DNA of 64,000 nucleotides from Nigrospora sphaerica (lineage: Eukaryota > Ascomycota > Sordariomycetes > Amphisphaeriales > Apiosporaceae): positions 3,580,385 to 3,644,384 of the forward strand of contig JAGVVL010000017.1 in NCBI GenBank assembly GCA_018287875.1, read 5' to 3'. Both the position numbers and the translations under genes were made by a program. The notes under the pieces were generated by a model, which was not told where the DNA came from, ran no database searches, and worked only from the letters and a program-made list of their open reading frames with translations. How positions within the stretch are numbered: position 1 is the stretch's first letter; each line of letters starts with the position of its first letter. This document shows positions 10,712 through 19,155 of the stretch, one piece after another.

Positions 10712-12502
10712 TCAGACGTTGTTGACCAACAGCTTCCTCAATTTGGCGAAGTTCGGCTCGCCAAGGCCCGAGGACGCGTCCCAACCCACAGCGGCTTTGA
10801 AACCTGGTTGCTGATGGTCTGGGTTAGCGCATCCGTTAACAACGCCGTCAGTGATGTCGGTAAAAGCGTCGGCCACCTCGCTCTTATACATAATGGGGTT
10901 AAGGAACCCAAGGGCCGGTTGGCCACTCTTTAAGCGTATGTCATTTAGCAGGGCGATCATGACGGCGACGACCGGAGTCGAGGCCGAGGTGCCCTTAGTG
11001 GGCGTGGGGTAACCGCCGCTGATGACGAGGTAGTCGGTGCCGAGCAGGGTCAGGTCTGGGTACGCGCGCCCGGACGCGTTCCAGGCAAACCACGGGTTCT
11101 CCGGGATGCCGGTGACGGCGCTGCCGCCCGCGAGATAGGCGTCCACGGCCTCCTTCTGCCACGCGGGCTGCGGGTAGTAGTTGGAAAAGCCGCCCGAGCT
11201 GAAGCCGGCGGAGCCGCCGTAGTCCGCCGTGGCGCCGACCGTCGTCACCCAGGGGCACGAGGCCGGGAACGTCGGGATGAAGCGCGGCTCGTTATCGGGC
11301 CCGATGCAGTCGCTGAAGCGCGTGCCCTGGGTGCCGGCATCGCCGCTGGCCACCAGGACGGACACCCCGCGCAGGGCCAGGTAGGAGAAGCGCTCGCAGA
11401 CCTGGTCGGCGTAGCTGCGAGGCACGGCTTGTTCGTCGTCGGTGTAGGAGATGGAAACCACCTGCGGGATGTCGTCCTGGCCTAGGAGGAAGTCCAGGTA
11501 CTCGAGGTATGGCTCCTGCTCGTTCATATTATCCGGTAGCGGGATATTGCCGGGCTGCTCAAGGGCCGGGGGGCGGCCGCCGGTCAGGTGGTACGTCACA
11601 TTTAACGGACCTGTGAAGGCAGTTGTGTACTCCATGTCCAATTGGGCCTCGAGTCCGGGGTTCTTTTCATTGTCGTTCGCACCCCCATTGATGTTCACCA
11701 CAGTGTATGGCACTTGGTTACTGGAGTTGCTGAGACCGTAGTTAAAGATGAAGTCTTCCCAGTCCGCTTTATTCGCGTTCTCCTCGAGGAATCCTGCTAC
11801 GGCTAGCTTGCTCGCTGACATCGTCTCGGGAATGTAGTCAATATTGTATTTCTCCGTCAGGTTGATAGGGCAGATGTACTTGGAGCAGTCGAAAGGGCCG
11901 GTCGGGATGTGCTGACGGCGATCCAGCTTGGATTCCTCGACTCGGGGACGGGTCGAGTCGAGGAAGTGAACAGTCGGGTACACAAAATCGACGTCATCGC
12001 GTAATCCAAGGGGCAGGGAGTAGGCCCCGGTGCGCGCAACAGCCTTATCGTTGCCGTCGGTGGTGTAGTAGGAGAACTTGGTTCCTAAGAGCGTCTCAGC
12101 TTCGGGGGCCGACACCTTGATTCCGAACCCACGAGCGTCCTCGAATAAAATGGGAACATTGGACTGCTTGATCCAACGTTCGACATTGTCCCGAGAGGCT
12201 TTACGAGCACTGGTTGATGTTGATTCTTCCAGAAACGCCTGGAGCGCTTTGGCATCCAGATAGTTTCCGTAGAGAGGGTTGCTGGGCTCGCTGCGGGCCA
12301 AGATGTCTTCCGCATTGACTGTACGATGCTCCTTAACAGCGATACGCAGCGTTAACACGTCGTCGCGGGTAGCCGGCCGTACCAAGTGCCATGATTTGGG
12401 GATTGAAGCTGCTCTCTCATGCTCGACAAGGCTACCTTCTGATTGGGGTAATCCAATCACCGGACTAGCTGCGAGGAGCGAAACGAATGTGAGTGCCAAC
12501 AT
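10712..12502 (-). CDS. Sedolisin-family (S53) tripeptidyl-peptidase-like serine peptidase, secreted
   Basis: Intact 596-codon intronless frame. Residues 1-17 form a signal peptide (MLALTFVSLLAASPVIG). A pro-domain spans about 30-190 (SWHLVRPATRDDVLTLRIAV at the start), with dibasic RR at 195-196 as a likely processing site. The catalytic domain carries Glu285 and Asp289 (GLEAQLD), oxyanion Asp388 (SGDAG) and nucleophile Ser506 (KGTSAST), the full S53 set. A calcium-site motif follows at 548-575 (TDITDGVVNGC...GWDASS). Family members work at acidic pH, releasing tripeptides from proteins; secretion outside the cell is inferred from the signal peptide. Length fits fungal sedolisins. There are no stops, and CpA content is normal, unlike the surrounding transposons. 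It is divergent from the pepsin-family gene at 13102. Tripeptidyl versus endopeptidase specificity cannot be told from sequence. Confidence 0.93.
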   Translation of the reverse strand: MLALTFVSLLAASPVIGLPQSEGSLVEHERAASIPKSWHLVRPATRDDVLTLRIAVKEHRTVNAEDILARSEPSNPLYGNYLDAKALQAFLEESTSTSARKASRDNVERWIKQSNVPILFEDARGFGIKVSAPEAETLLGTKFSYYTTDGNDKAVARTGAYSLPLGLRDDVDFVYPTVHFLDSTRPRVEESKLDRRQHIPTGPFDCSKYICPINLTEKYNIDYIPETMSASKLAVAGFLEENANKADWEDFIFNYGLSNSSNQVPYTVVNINGGANDNEKNPGLEAQLDMEYTTAFTGPLNVTYHLTGGRPPALEQPGNIPLPDNMNEQEPYLEYLDFLLGQDDIPQVVSISYTDDEQAVPRSYADQVCERFSYLALRGVSVLVASGDAGTQGTRFSDCIGPDNEPRFIPTFPASCPWVTTVGATADYGGSAGFSSGGFSNYYPQPAWQKEAVDAYLAGGSAVTGIPENPWFAWNASGRAYPDLTLLGTDYLVISGGYPTPTKGTSASTPVVAVMIALLNDIRLKSGQPALGFLNPIMYKSEVADAFTDITDGVVNGCANPDHQQPGFKAAVGWDASSGLGEPNFAKLRKLLVNNV

Positions 12503-12584
12503 GTTGGAAGGCCTGTCGGGAGGAGGAGCGATGGTATTTCGTTAAAGGACGAAATGCAAATCGCGCACGCCGCATTCCTTAGGT

Positions 12585-12592
12585 CATTTATA
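12585..12592 (-). promoter_or_regulatory. TATA box of sedolisin gene
   Basis: TATAAATG on the minus strand, about 85 bp upstream of the ATG, followed by a pyrimidine-rich leader (CATCGCTCCTCCTCCCGACA). Confidence 0.5.
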
Positions 12593-13005
12593 GACACGAG
12601 CAGCGGATGGTCCATTGCCGTTAAAGCCATCATGAATCGGGGGTCGTGGTGGTGACGGAGGGGGCCCAGTTAAGTTCGTGTTACCGACACCCGCCGGTTA
12701 CAGCGCATGAGATACTAGCAAATTAGCTGGTACTGACCAGTCGGTGTGTCTATTTCTGGTCCCATTTTTGATGCTAATGCAGGGTATGTCCGAGGCGTGG
12801 ATCCATTAGCTGTTGCTCATTGGAGAGAAATAATCTAAAAACGGCTTCTACCTGCTAAAACCCTGTCATTTGCATCAACCAAAGTGACCCCTAATTCGTT
12901 TGTGCCGTGTTCGAGATCCACTATCACGAACGGCTCACGGTCACACAGCACATCATCAAAGATCCGGCTTTCGTAGGCGCCAGCAGACCACGGTCAAGAT
13001 ACATT
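12593..13005. promoter_or_regulatory. Shared divergent promoter region of the two acid peptidase genes
   Basis: The 599 bp between the two start codons contains no gene. Each side has its own TATA-like box about 85-95 bp from its ATG, leaving about 410 bp of shared upstream DNA. Co-regulation is an inference from the arrangement; I did not identify a specific factor site with confidence. Confidence 0.5.
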
Positions 13006-13012
13006 ATATAAC
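13006..13012 (+). promoter_or_regulatory. TATA box of pepsin-family peptidase gene
   Basis: TATATAA about 90 bp upstream of the ATG at 13102; a C-rich leader (CATCACCATCTCCCACCAC) follows. Confidence 0.5.
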
Positions 13013-13101
13013 ACCCGCGCGGGCTGGGCCTTTTAACGCTAATCATCACCATCTCCCACCACACTCGTTCTAAACCAAAAGCACCATCGCATTCGTTCAA
13101 C

Positions 13102-14301
13102 ATGGTTGCCAACCCTCCCGCCGCCGGCACGCTGGCTCTGCCCTTGTTCTACCAGCCCCTGATCGACCAACAAGTTGCTGCCAACATCTCATGGGGAACG
13201 CCTGCCCAGGACCCGATTCCCACCGTCATTGACACGGGTAGCTACGGCTTCTGGGTTTACGGCCCCGACGCTACTGTGAACTCGGGCTCGCCTTGGCTGG
13301 GCGTCTTGGGTCCCTGCAACCAGACGGCCGAGCCGGCCTTCAACTGGCCTGCGTCCACCTCGCACACGGGCCCCTACGAAAACAGCAGTTCCGTATACGG
13401 CTACGGCGGTGGGGGCAAGATCGTCAGCTGCCCCAGCACCGTCAACGACACGATGAATTTCGCGGGGGGCTATCCCTCCATCGACAATATCCAGGTCGCC
13501 GTTTGCAACTTCACTCTCATTAAGGACCGCAGCACCACCTGCGCCGGTGCTCACTACGATAAGAGCATTATGGGTCTGGCCCCGATCGCCTCGAACCTCG
13601 GCGGCCCCCAGATCCATCCCGAACTCCTGCGCCAAGGGCGCCTCAGCAGTTCCGTCTTCTCCATGTGGTTTGACGCCCCGTCCCTGGATATCAACGAACC
13701 CCAGATGGGCACGCTCCTGTGGGGCGCCGTGCCCGAGGACAAGCACACCGGCGAGCTCGTGACGGTGCGCAACACTGGCCAGGACCGCGCCGAGAAGGGC
13801 TTCTACTACGTGGGCCTGCCCGAGGTCCGCGCCTCGCACTTCGACGGGCCGGCCGAAAACAAGACGATCCTGCCGCCACGCGATCCGGACAACGTTCCCG
13901 ACTGTCTCGTCGACTCGGGCACCTGGGGCATGACGCTTCCCGTGGCCGATGCTGACTTCTACGCCGCGACGGGCCTCGAGGCCGACTCGCCCTTCATCCT
14001 ACCGCGCTACCCGGCCCCCTGCGCCGACATCCCGCTCGACGCCGGCTTCGACCTTGTCTTCAAGGGCCAGGACGGAAAGTCCAGTGCCACCGTTAGGATC
14101 CCCTACCGCAGCTTAGCCGAGAACGTGGGCGAGGTGCCTAACACTTGCCGCCTCAACCTCCAGCTTGGCGACACTGGCTGCACTTTCGGCGGCCCCCTCT
14201 ATGCCTCGGCCTTCATTGCTCACGATGACGATGCTCAAACGCTGCAGATCGCTCAAGGCGCTGTGGCTGGTTCTGCAAAGGTCCCGCCCGCTAATCTCTG
14301 A
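13102..14301 (+). CDS. Pepsin-family (A1) aspartic peptidase-like protein
   Basis: Intact 399-codon intronless frame with both A1 active-site motifs: VIDTGS (Asp44) and LVDSGT (Asp271). The C-terminal FGGPLYASAFIAHDDD corresponds to the conserved strand near the end of A1 peptidases, and cysteines 268/308 and 349/360 could form disulfides. The flap tyrosine is not obvious to me. The N-terminus is unusual: MVANPPAAGTLALPLF has no hydrophobic signal peptide and almost no pro-segment, although a TATA box and leader sit directly upstream, so the start is probably correct. Either the protein is unconventional in export, or an upstream signal exon was missed or lost. It is divergent from the sedolisin at 10712-12502, with unusually high GC and C-ending codons and no RIP damage. 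Related fungal proteins include secreted and cell-wall peptidases; substrate unknown. Confidence 0.88.
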   Translation: MVANPPAAGTLALPLFYQPLIDQQVAANISWGTPAQDPIPTVIDTGSYGFWVYGPDATVNSGSPWLGVLGPCNQTAEPAFNWPASTSHTGPYENSSSVYGYGGGGKIVSCPSTVNDTMNFAGGYPSIDNIQVAVCNFTLIKDRSTTCAGAHYDKSIMGLAPIASNLGGPQIHPELLRQGRLSSSVFSMWFDAPSLDINEPQMGTLLWGAVPEDKHTGELVTVRNTGQDRAEKGFYYVGLPEVRASHFDGPAENKTILPPRDPDNVPDCLVDSGTWGMTLPVADADFYAATGLEADSPFILPRYPAPCADIPLDAGFDLVFKGQDGKSSATVRIPYRSLAENVGEVPNTCRLNLQLGDTGCTFGGPLYASAFIAHDDDAQTLQIAQGAVAGSAKVPPANL

Positions 14302-14498
14302 CACTAAGCCGGTGCATCTCATGACACGCTAACGATAGAAAAACAAACACATATCCGAATAATTAGTTGCAGAAAAAAAATGATGCATTATATCACCGTA
14401 TTAAAGTAAATTCGTTTGTCTTATTAGCTACAGGGCCACCATCACAGTGCTATTGGTACATCCTTTTCCAGCAGTTGCATCCTGTCGCACTAGCGGGA
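14302..14498. other. 3' flank of the A1 peptidase gene
   Basis: AT-rich untranslated-like sequence with an A8 run near 14375; no gene seen. Confidence 0.4.
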
Positions 14499-14670
14499 GC
14501 GTGGCAAGCGAAAGGTTCAAGGTTGTCTATTAAAAAAGACAAAGGAAAGGCCAGAGATGGCGGTCTATATACCCGTAGCTGGGGAGGACCCCCTACATAC
14601 TCCACTGGTTCTGAGTAGGTCCCTGTAGCCTCTTACGTGACCTGACAGGCGAATCTGGTGATAGCCTCAT
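14499..14670 (+). repeat. Dispersed repeat, about 172 bp (copy A)
   Basis: Same orientation and close match to 29338-29511: both contain AAGCGAAAGGTTCAAGG near the left end and GATAGCCTCAT at the right end. Copy B ends exactly where LINE copy 2 begins. The family is unidentified; no terminal TG/CA or inverted repeats are clear. Confidence 0.65.
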
Positions 14671-15339
14671 GTTGCCACAAAATGAATGCTCTGCGTTCTA
14701 GAAATCCCCCAGGCTACACCGCTTTCAAGCCGCATTGAGGTTAGGAAGCCTTCCTCCGTCGTAAGTCAAACTTTTTCGACGGTCCAACCGGTGAAAATCG
14801 GCATGCCAATAGCTGAAACTCATTAATGAAGTCCAATCCTATACATTGGCCTTAACGGAGACCAGCAAAATAACCTGCTAGAAAGAGATGGGCTAGACAC
14901 GGCAGCTTCAACGCATGAAATCCGGCCATTTCAAAGAGTTCCGATGGGCAAGCTGCTGAAAGAGTACCGGCGTAAGTCCAACGGCTTCGGATTATGACCC
15001 CTTATCAATTCATCAGGTAGTGGCAGGCTGTAATATTTGCTGGAATGACTTTGGTAGCCAGTCCTCCGAGATCGAAAGAGCTCTTATAAAGGGTTGCTTC
15101 CTCTTCCGATCGAACTACTACTTTTAACATGTTATGAGCCCGGGCCGATATCTTTTCGTTTAAGATTACGCCCCTTAACCTCCTTCGTCGATTCCTTCTT
15201 CCTCTCTCGGCCAAAGCGACCCTAAGTCTTCCGAACCGCTCTGTTCGATACGAAAACCCCCAAAGCAACCCGGAAGCGACTCTAAGTCTTCCTAACCGCT
15301 TTATTTATCTCGAAAGCCCTCGAAGCTTCCGGAAGCAAC
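14671..15339. other. No recognisable gene; imperfect tandem duplication
   Basis: An imperfect direct repeat of about 60 bp lies at about 15210-15330 (GCGACCCTAAGTCTTCC / GCGACTCTAAGTCTTCC, each followed by ACCGCT and then CGAAA..CCC). An 87-codon minus-strand open frame (15005-15268) crosses it; I recognise no domain and do not call it a gene. Confidence 0.4.
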
Positions 15340-15552
15340 TGTTACGGCATGGGTACATAGGTACAAGGGCATGGCAACGCATGGACGACTTACCGCTGCC
15401 TGGCGGTACGTACCGCCGCTGGCTGGATATATTCCTGCCAAACATTGACTGAGAGGAGCCTGTTCCTCTTCTTTTCCTCTTCACCTGTAGTTTTCGCATC
15501 TCAATAGAACCCTTGGGTCATCAACAGATTCTTCGTTCCTTGAACCGTGACA
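15340..15552 (-). repeat. 213-bp solo LTR, no matching target duplication
   Basis: In minus orientation it starts TGTCACGGTTCAAGGAAC and ends CATGCCGTAACA, so the ends are TG...CA with inverted TGTCACGG/CCGTAACA. It matches 20069-20281 along its full 213 bp. Its flanks are GCAAC (left) and CTATT (right), which do not match. The right flank is integrase coding sequence; the left flank is not. This suggests it sits on a rearrangement junction. Confidence 0.75.
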
Positions 15553-16716
15553 CTATTGACTGTCTTCCACTTTAAAACCGATAGCCAGACTAAATAAGCG
15601 AACTCGTTTTTAAAACAGTACCTCCGTATTTAAATATCGTACTTACAAGACGATTAAAGCCGCTGGCTCCCCTTAACCAAATTTGCGCTAAATAATACCC
15701 TAAATAAGAGCATTAAGACCATATTACTTTTTGTAAACTACGGGTTCTATCCGAGGATCGGGTTTAAACCACTAGACTCCGACTGTACCCCCGTAGCCTT
15801 AAACGCTAAGCGCGTTGCCTAGAAGATTTAGGAAGTCCACGAGATGTTAAAGTTTAAGATCTGTTTAATATAAGCCCGCTATAAGGAATACGCCAACTAT
15901 AAGAGGCGCCCTACCTGCCGATACTAAGTAGGCTAGAAAGTCTAGCTTAATACCCGAAATATATAGGCGAAACGCCCTTAAAAGAAACTCGATTAGAAGC
16001 AACTCGGACCCTTTACTATTACGAAGGTTATTACTTAAACCTACCCCTATCTATAAGGAATCACTTAATATTCTATATTAACTTATTTTATCCTAATCTT
16101 AATAATCCTGCCCTTGGTTAAGTATAACCACCACCCCTACTTATAAAGGTCGATAGCGTCGAAGATTTCGAAGTCGAAGACATCCTGGATTCCCGTTTAG
16201 ACAACCGAGGCAGAGGCCGAGGCTCCCGCTTAAAATACACCGTGAAGTAGGCTAGATACGACCAACCAACCGAGGAGCCTGCGGAATACGTCGCTAACGC
16301 CAGCGTGGTAGTGGTAAACTTCCACCGAAGATACCTAGAGAAACCAAGACCTATTAGCTTACGGAAGGCTTAGCCGTCCGCCCTTTAGAACCGCGTCGAT
16401 AGAACTCCGCCTTAAGGAGGGGAGTACTGTCACGGGGTAGACCGTGACAGGCCGTACCGGCATAGGGCAGCCTCTGAGATATCCTAAATTAGTTACGGAT
16501 TAGTCGTTCCGTAAGGGAATTCTGTTAAGACCGCTTAGTGCGGACCTCCGTTGGGGATTTAGATAAGAAGTCTACAACCGAGGAGACTTCAGTTGTAGCT
16601 CTTCAAGCTATGTCCTGTCTATTAAGCCTGACCTATACCGACAGAATAGGAACCGGGATCTGTAGCATAGAACCTGAATCGACTCTATTATCCGCCTGCC
16701 TGCCTGCTCCTTAATA
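15553..16716 (+). mobile_element. Ty3/gypsy retrotransposon, 3' half (integrase, chromodomain, LTR), RIP-damaged
   Basis: Directly after the solo LTR, a plus-strand frame reads LTVFHFKTDSQTK and continues ANSFLKQYLRI, the integrase core region that includes the conserved Glu region of the DDE domain. It continues through the integrase C-terminus (KKLD...LGPFTITKV) to a chromodomain (about 16165-16350; [10 protein letters not shown]...LKYTVK, stop where Trp is expected). A purine-rich tract (AAGGAGGGGAGTAC) precedes the 3' LTR. Stops are TAG/TAA at expected Trp or Gln sites. Everything upstream in pol is absent. Confidence 0.8.
16428..16716 (+). repeat. 289-bp gypsy LTR (3' LTR)
   Basis: Starts TGTCACGGGGTAGACC, ends CTCCTTAATA (the terminal CA has become TA). 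Full-length match to 1739-2027 in reverse complement. The outer flank, 16717-16721, is GAGGT, identical to the outer flank of the other half. Confidence 0.8.
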
Positions 16717-16721
16717 GAGGT

Positions 16722-17108
16722 ATAGTAAAGGAGGCGTAAAAAAAAGCACGAATAGAAAACTATAAAAAAAACCCTAATAACAGCCACTAGGTAAACGATA
16801 TTAGAGTAACTTAATGTAGCTATATAAGGCTTTGGAATATATAAGAGTTAAGATGCCTTTAAAAGGCTAGCACCTAACTACAACGGGCCCTAGTGTAACA
16901 CTAAGGGCAGAGAACACGAGATAAGAAAAGAGGCTGGAAGGCTGGATATCGAGTTAGAAGGTTAGAGACACAATAAGTTAATAAGGTATAGAGTGGCTTC
17001 TATAAGCTCTCTACGTCACATATCCCCTAGGAGATAAGTAGATAAACCACGGTACTAGCGGTCCTATGCCGACGTTAAACAATAACACACACACACACAC
17101 ACACACAC
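16722..17108. other. No gene; RIP-like DNA ending in an (AC)n microsatellite
   Basis: TA-rich, CpA-depleted sequence with no recognised family, then an uninterrupted AC dinucleotide run at about 17084-17108. Confidence 0.45.
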
Positions 17109-17594
17109 GTAGTGTATATAGCGCGCCGGCGACCGTTTAGTAACGCCCAGCGTATCTATCCTCTAATGCCGTGTACTGCGTAAGCGCTCTATATATAGAC
17201 CGTTCCCGTTGCCACCGCCAGTTCTGGTCGTGTCCGGTGAGAGAGTCCGAGGGGGGCTGTCCGCAAAGGCCGTCCCCGTGCTGATACCTAGCCGCTGGGT
17301 AAGCGGCTTGGTATCCGCGTTTTGCATGCGCTCCTAAGTTAGGCTAGGGCAGATCAGGTCGAACTTCGTCACACGAATGAAAGCCTCTGATACGTGACGG
17401 ACCTGGGACCCTGCCAATCTGGGGCAGCTGTCAAGGCCCTGCCACCTGATGAAGTGGGGGCCGTGTGTTCGAGAGTAAATAATCCCAGTAGCGCCGCCAG
17501 CGCCGCAGCAGATAGCTTGATCTTCACCTTCTGTTTGACCCCCTCTGCTTTTCGTGTCAGCCTCGAACTCTTTTGGTGACACTAGTAGGTGTGT
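17109..17594 (+). pseudogene. 5' segment of kinase-like gene family, interrupted by a solo LTR
   Basis: Reverse-complement match of 28950-29256. It contains the shared segment AGATCAGGTCGAACTTCGTC and GAATGAAAGCC, then a 172-bp LTR insertion, then CTCGAACTCTTTTGGTGACA, which in the paralogue is continuous and leads into a kinase-like reading frame. The homology stops just after GACACTAGTAGGTGT, so no kinase motifs remain in this copy. It is a broken fragment, not a gene. Confidence 0.6.
17388..17559 (+). repeat. 172-bp solo LTR with 5-bp target duplication GCCTC
   Basis: Starts TGATACGTGACGG, ends TTTTCGTGTCA (inverted TGATACG/CGTGTCA). It is flanked by GCCTC at 17383-17387 and 17560-17564. 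The paralogous locus near 28975 is the empty site, with a single GCCTC, so the insertion can be defined to the base. Confidence 0.75.
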
Positions 17595-17618
17595 ACCTAG
17601 TATTATGACGCTATTTAC

Positions 17619-17676
17619 GGTATATAGGCTGGGCTTGGTATATAGGCTGGGCTTGGTATATAGGCTGGGCTTGGTA
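17619..17676 (+). repeat. 18-bp tandem repeat, three copies
   Basis: Unit GGTATATAGGCTGGGCTT repeated three times head to tail, then a partial copy. Confidence 0.85.
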
Positions 17677-17931
17677 TCGCCAAGAGTAAGTACTTAAAAT
17701 AACACCCCTAAATATCACTTGGGTGAAGTCAGCTGAATATGCGGTCAGCTTATTCAGCTCAGACGTTCAGAAGTGGCGAGGTAAAGACAAAAGATCTGCA
17801 GGTCACTCCTTCAATTTGAAGATGGTAGGTTGACAAGGTAGTCATGCTAAGATTGTCATGCTTGGCCCGGATGCTCCATCTTCAAGCATGAAGGATGCCC
17901 TCGCAGTATCCCTGTTAGGTGGTTAGGCGCC

Positions 17932-17938
17932 TATAAAA
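17932..17938 (+). promoter_or_regulatory. TATA box of small secreted protein gene
   Basis: TATAAAA about 90 bp upstream of the ATG at 18029, followed by a CA-rich leader (CAAGCACTCACTCAACTTTC). Confidence 0.55.
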
Positions 17939-18028
17939 TGTCGACCTTCTCCTTATTACCCTTCAAAACTCAAGGCAAGCACTCACTCAACTTTCCAGTC
18001 TCTCATCAAAAGCACCACAAGAGTCAAT

Positions 18029-18493
18029 ATGTACTTTCAGTATTCCTTTATTGCCACAACACTGGCCACCATCGCCAGCCTTTCTGGTGTTAGCACCGCC
18101 GTCGCCGCCGCTCTCGAGCCCCGTGCCAGCTTCAACCAGGCCTTTATCCCCTCCGACTTTGGTTTGCGGGCTGGTCAGATACCCAACCACGCCAGCAACG
18201 GTGCCGACTGCTTGGCCCCCAATGGCGTCACGATCCCCTGCACTTGCCCTCCCGATACCAGAGATACGCAATTTCTCAACAACATCGGCGTCGCCCTCGA
18301 CAATGGTGCTTTCCCCGTCGGCTCCCCGGCCGCGGTACCCATCAACGCGGACCAGTGGAACGACCCCAACACCCCACAACATTTGCGTGCTATCGTCATG
18401 CTCACGGCCCTGCAATCTCTGAGTGGCCAGTTTAGCGTTGGCTGCCCTGGAGCCTCCGCTCCTGTTCTTGTCCGCCAGCAGCAGGGCCGGTAG
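18029..18493 (+). CDS. Small secreted cysteine-containing protein
   Basis: 154-codon intronless frame. A signal peptide covers about residues 1-27 (YSFIATTLATIASLSGVSTA core). The mature part has four cysteines at 61, 71, 73 and 139 in a NGVTIPCTCPPD...VGCPG arrangement that I associate with a conserved family of small secreted proteins in filamentous ascomycetes, without known biochemical function. A TATA box and CA-rich leader support the start, and codon use is C-ending like the peptidase genes. There is no RIP damage although transposons lie on both sides. Candidate effector or surface protein by size and secretion only; no catalytic motif is visible. The C-terminus (VLVRQQQGR) lacks a GPI-type tail. 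Confidence 0.8.
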   Translation: MYFQYSFIATTLATIASLSGVSTAVAAALEPRASFNQAFIPSDFGLRAGQIPNHASNGADCLAPNGVTIPCTCPPDTRDTQFLNNIGVALDNGAFPVGSPAAVPINADQWNDPNTPQHLRAIVMLTALQSLSGQFSVGCPGASAPVLVRQQQGR

Positions 18494-19155
18494 GAACTAC
18501 CAAATGTTTCGACCCCAAGAACCAGCCCTGGCATCCCGTCTCCCAGTGCGGCACGCGAGCGACAATTCCCCATCACGGCCGGGAGGATGTCGCAACACGA
18601 ACACGGACCGGCGCATACGACTTCGCATGTTCTTCTGTCCCATTTGCCGCCATTCCATGGCGCAAACACTGGACGAGCCGAGTGACCCACCGGCATACCT
18701 GGGCCAACATGCAACGGGCCTACCTGGTGCAGCCGCCCGCGGTGGAGGCCTTGTTTGTTACAGCGCGTCTGGACCAACTGCTCGCTGAGGCATAAAGCAA
18801 AAGCTTCGGGAATGATCCACTTGTTAGGATCATTCTGTCAAGTTCTGCACTAAAAGGGCTACTCCTGTAGGGACCAATCTGCTAGGCCGTAACATTGTTT
18901 TCGGAGGATAGCCGCAGCATCTTCGGCGTCGATGCCGGCCGCCGCCTTAATATCGGTGCCTTAAACGTCGGGCCCCGCGCGTGGAGTTTGGGAGTATGCG
19001 CCACGCTAGCGTTGGCAACATTAGCGATCACGGATATGTCTAATCTCTACAAGGACATAATAGACTCAAGTCCGATTCGTCTTAAGGGGTTTCTCAAGAA
19101 ATATTGTGATTATTTCCAGCACTCTGCCCCACGTTTTAGTTCTGGAAGATGGAAA
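18494..19155. other. No gene; contains a short perfect hairpin
   Basis: Nothing recognised in the 3' flank of the small secreted protein. A 9-bp perfect inverted repeat with 8-base loop (GAATGATCC ... GGATCATTC) occurs at 18810-18835, too far downstream (about 320 bp) to be assigned a role. Confidence 0.4.

Noticed and set aside
13189..13839. 216-codon minus-strand open frame inside the aspartic peptidase gene
   Set aside because: Antisense shadow caused by the C/G-ending codons of the real gene.
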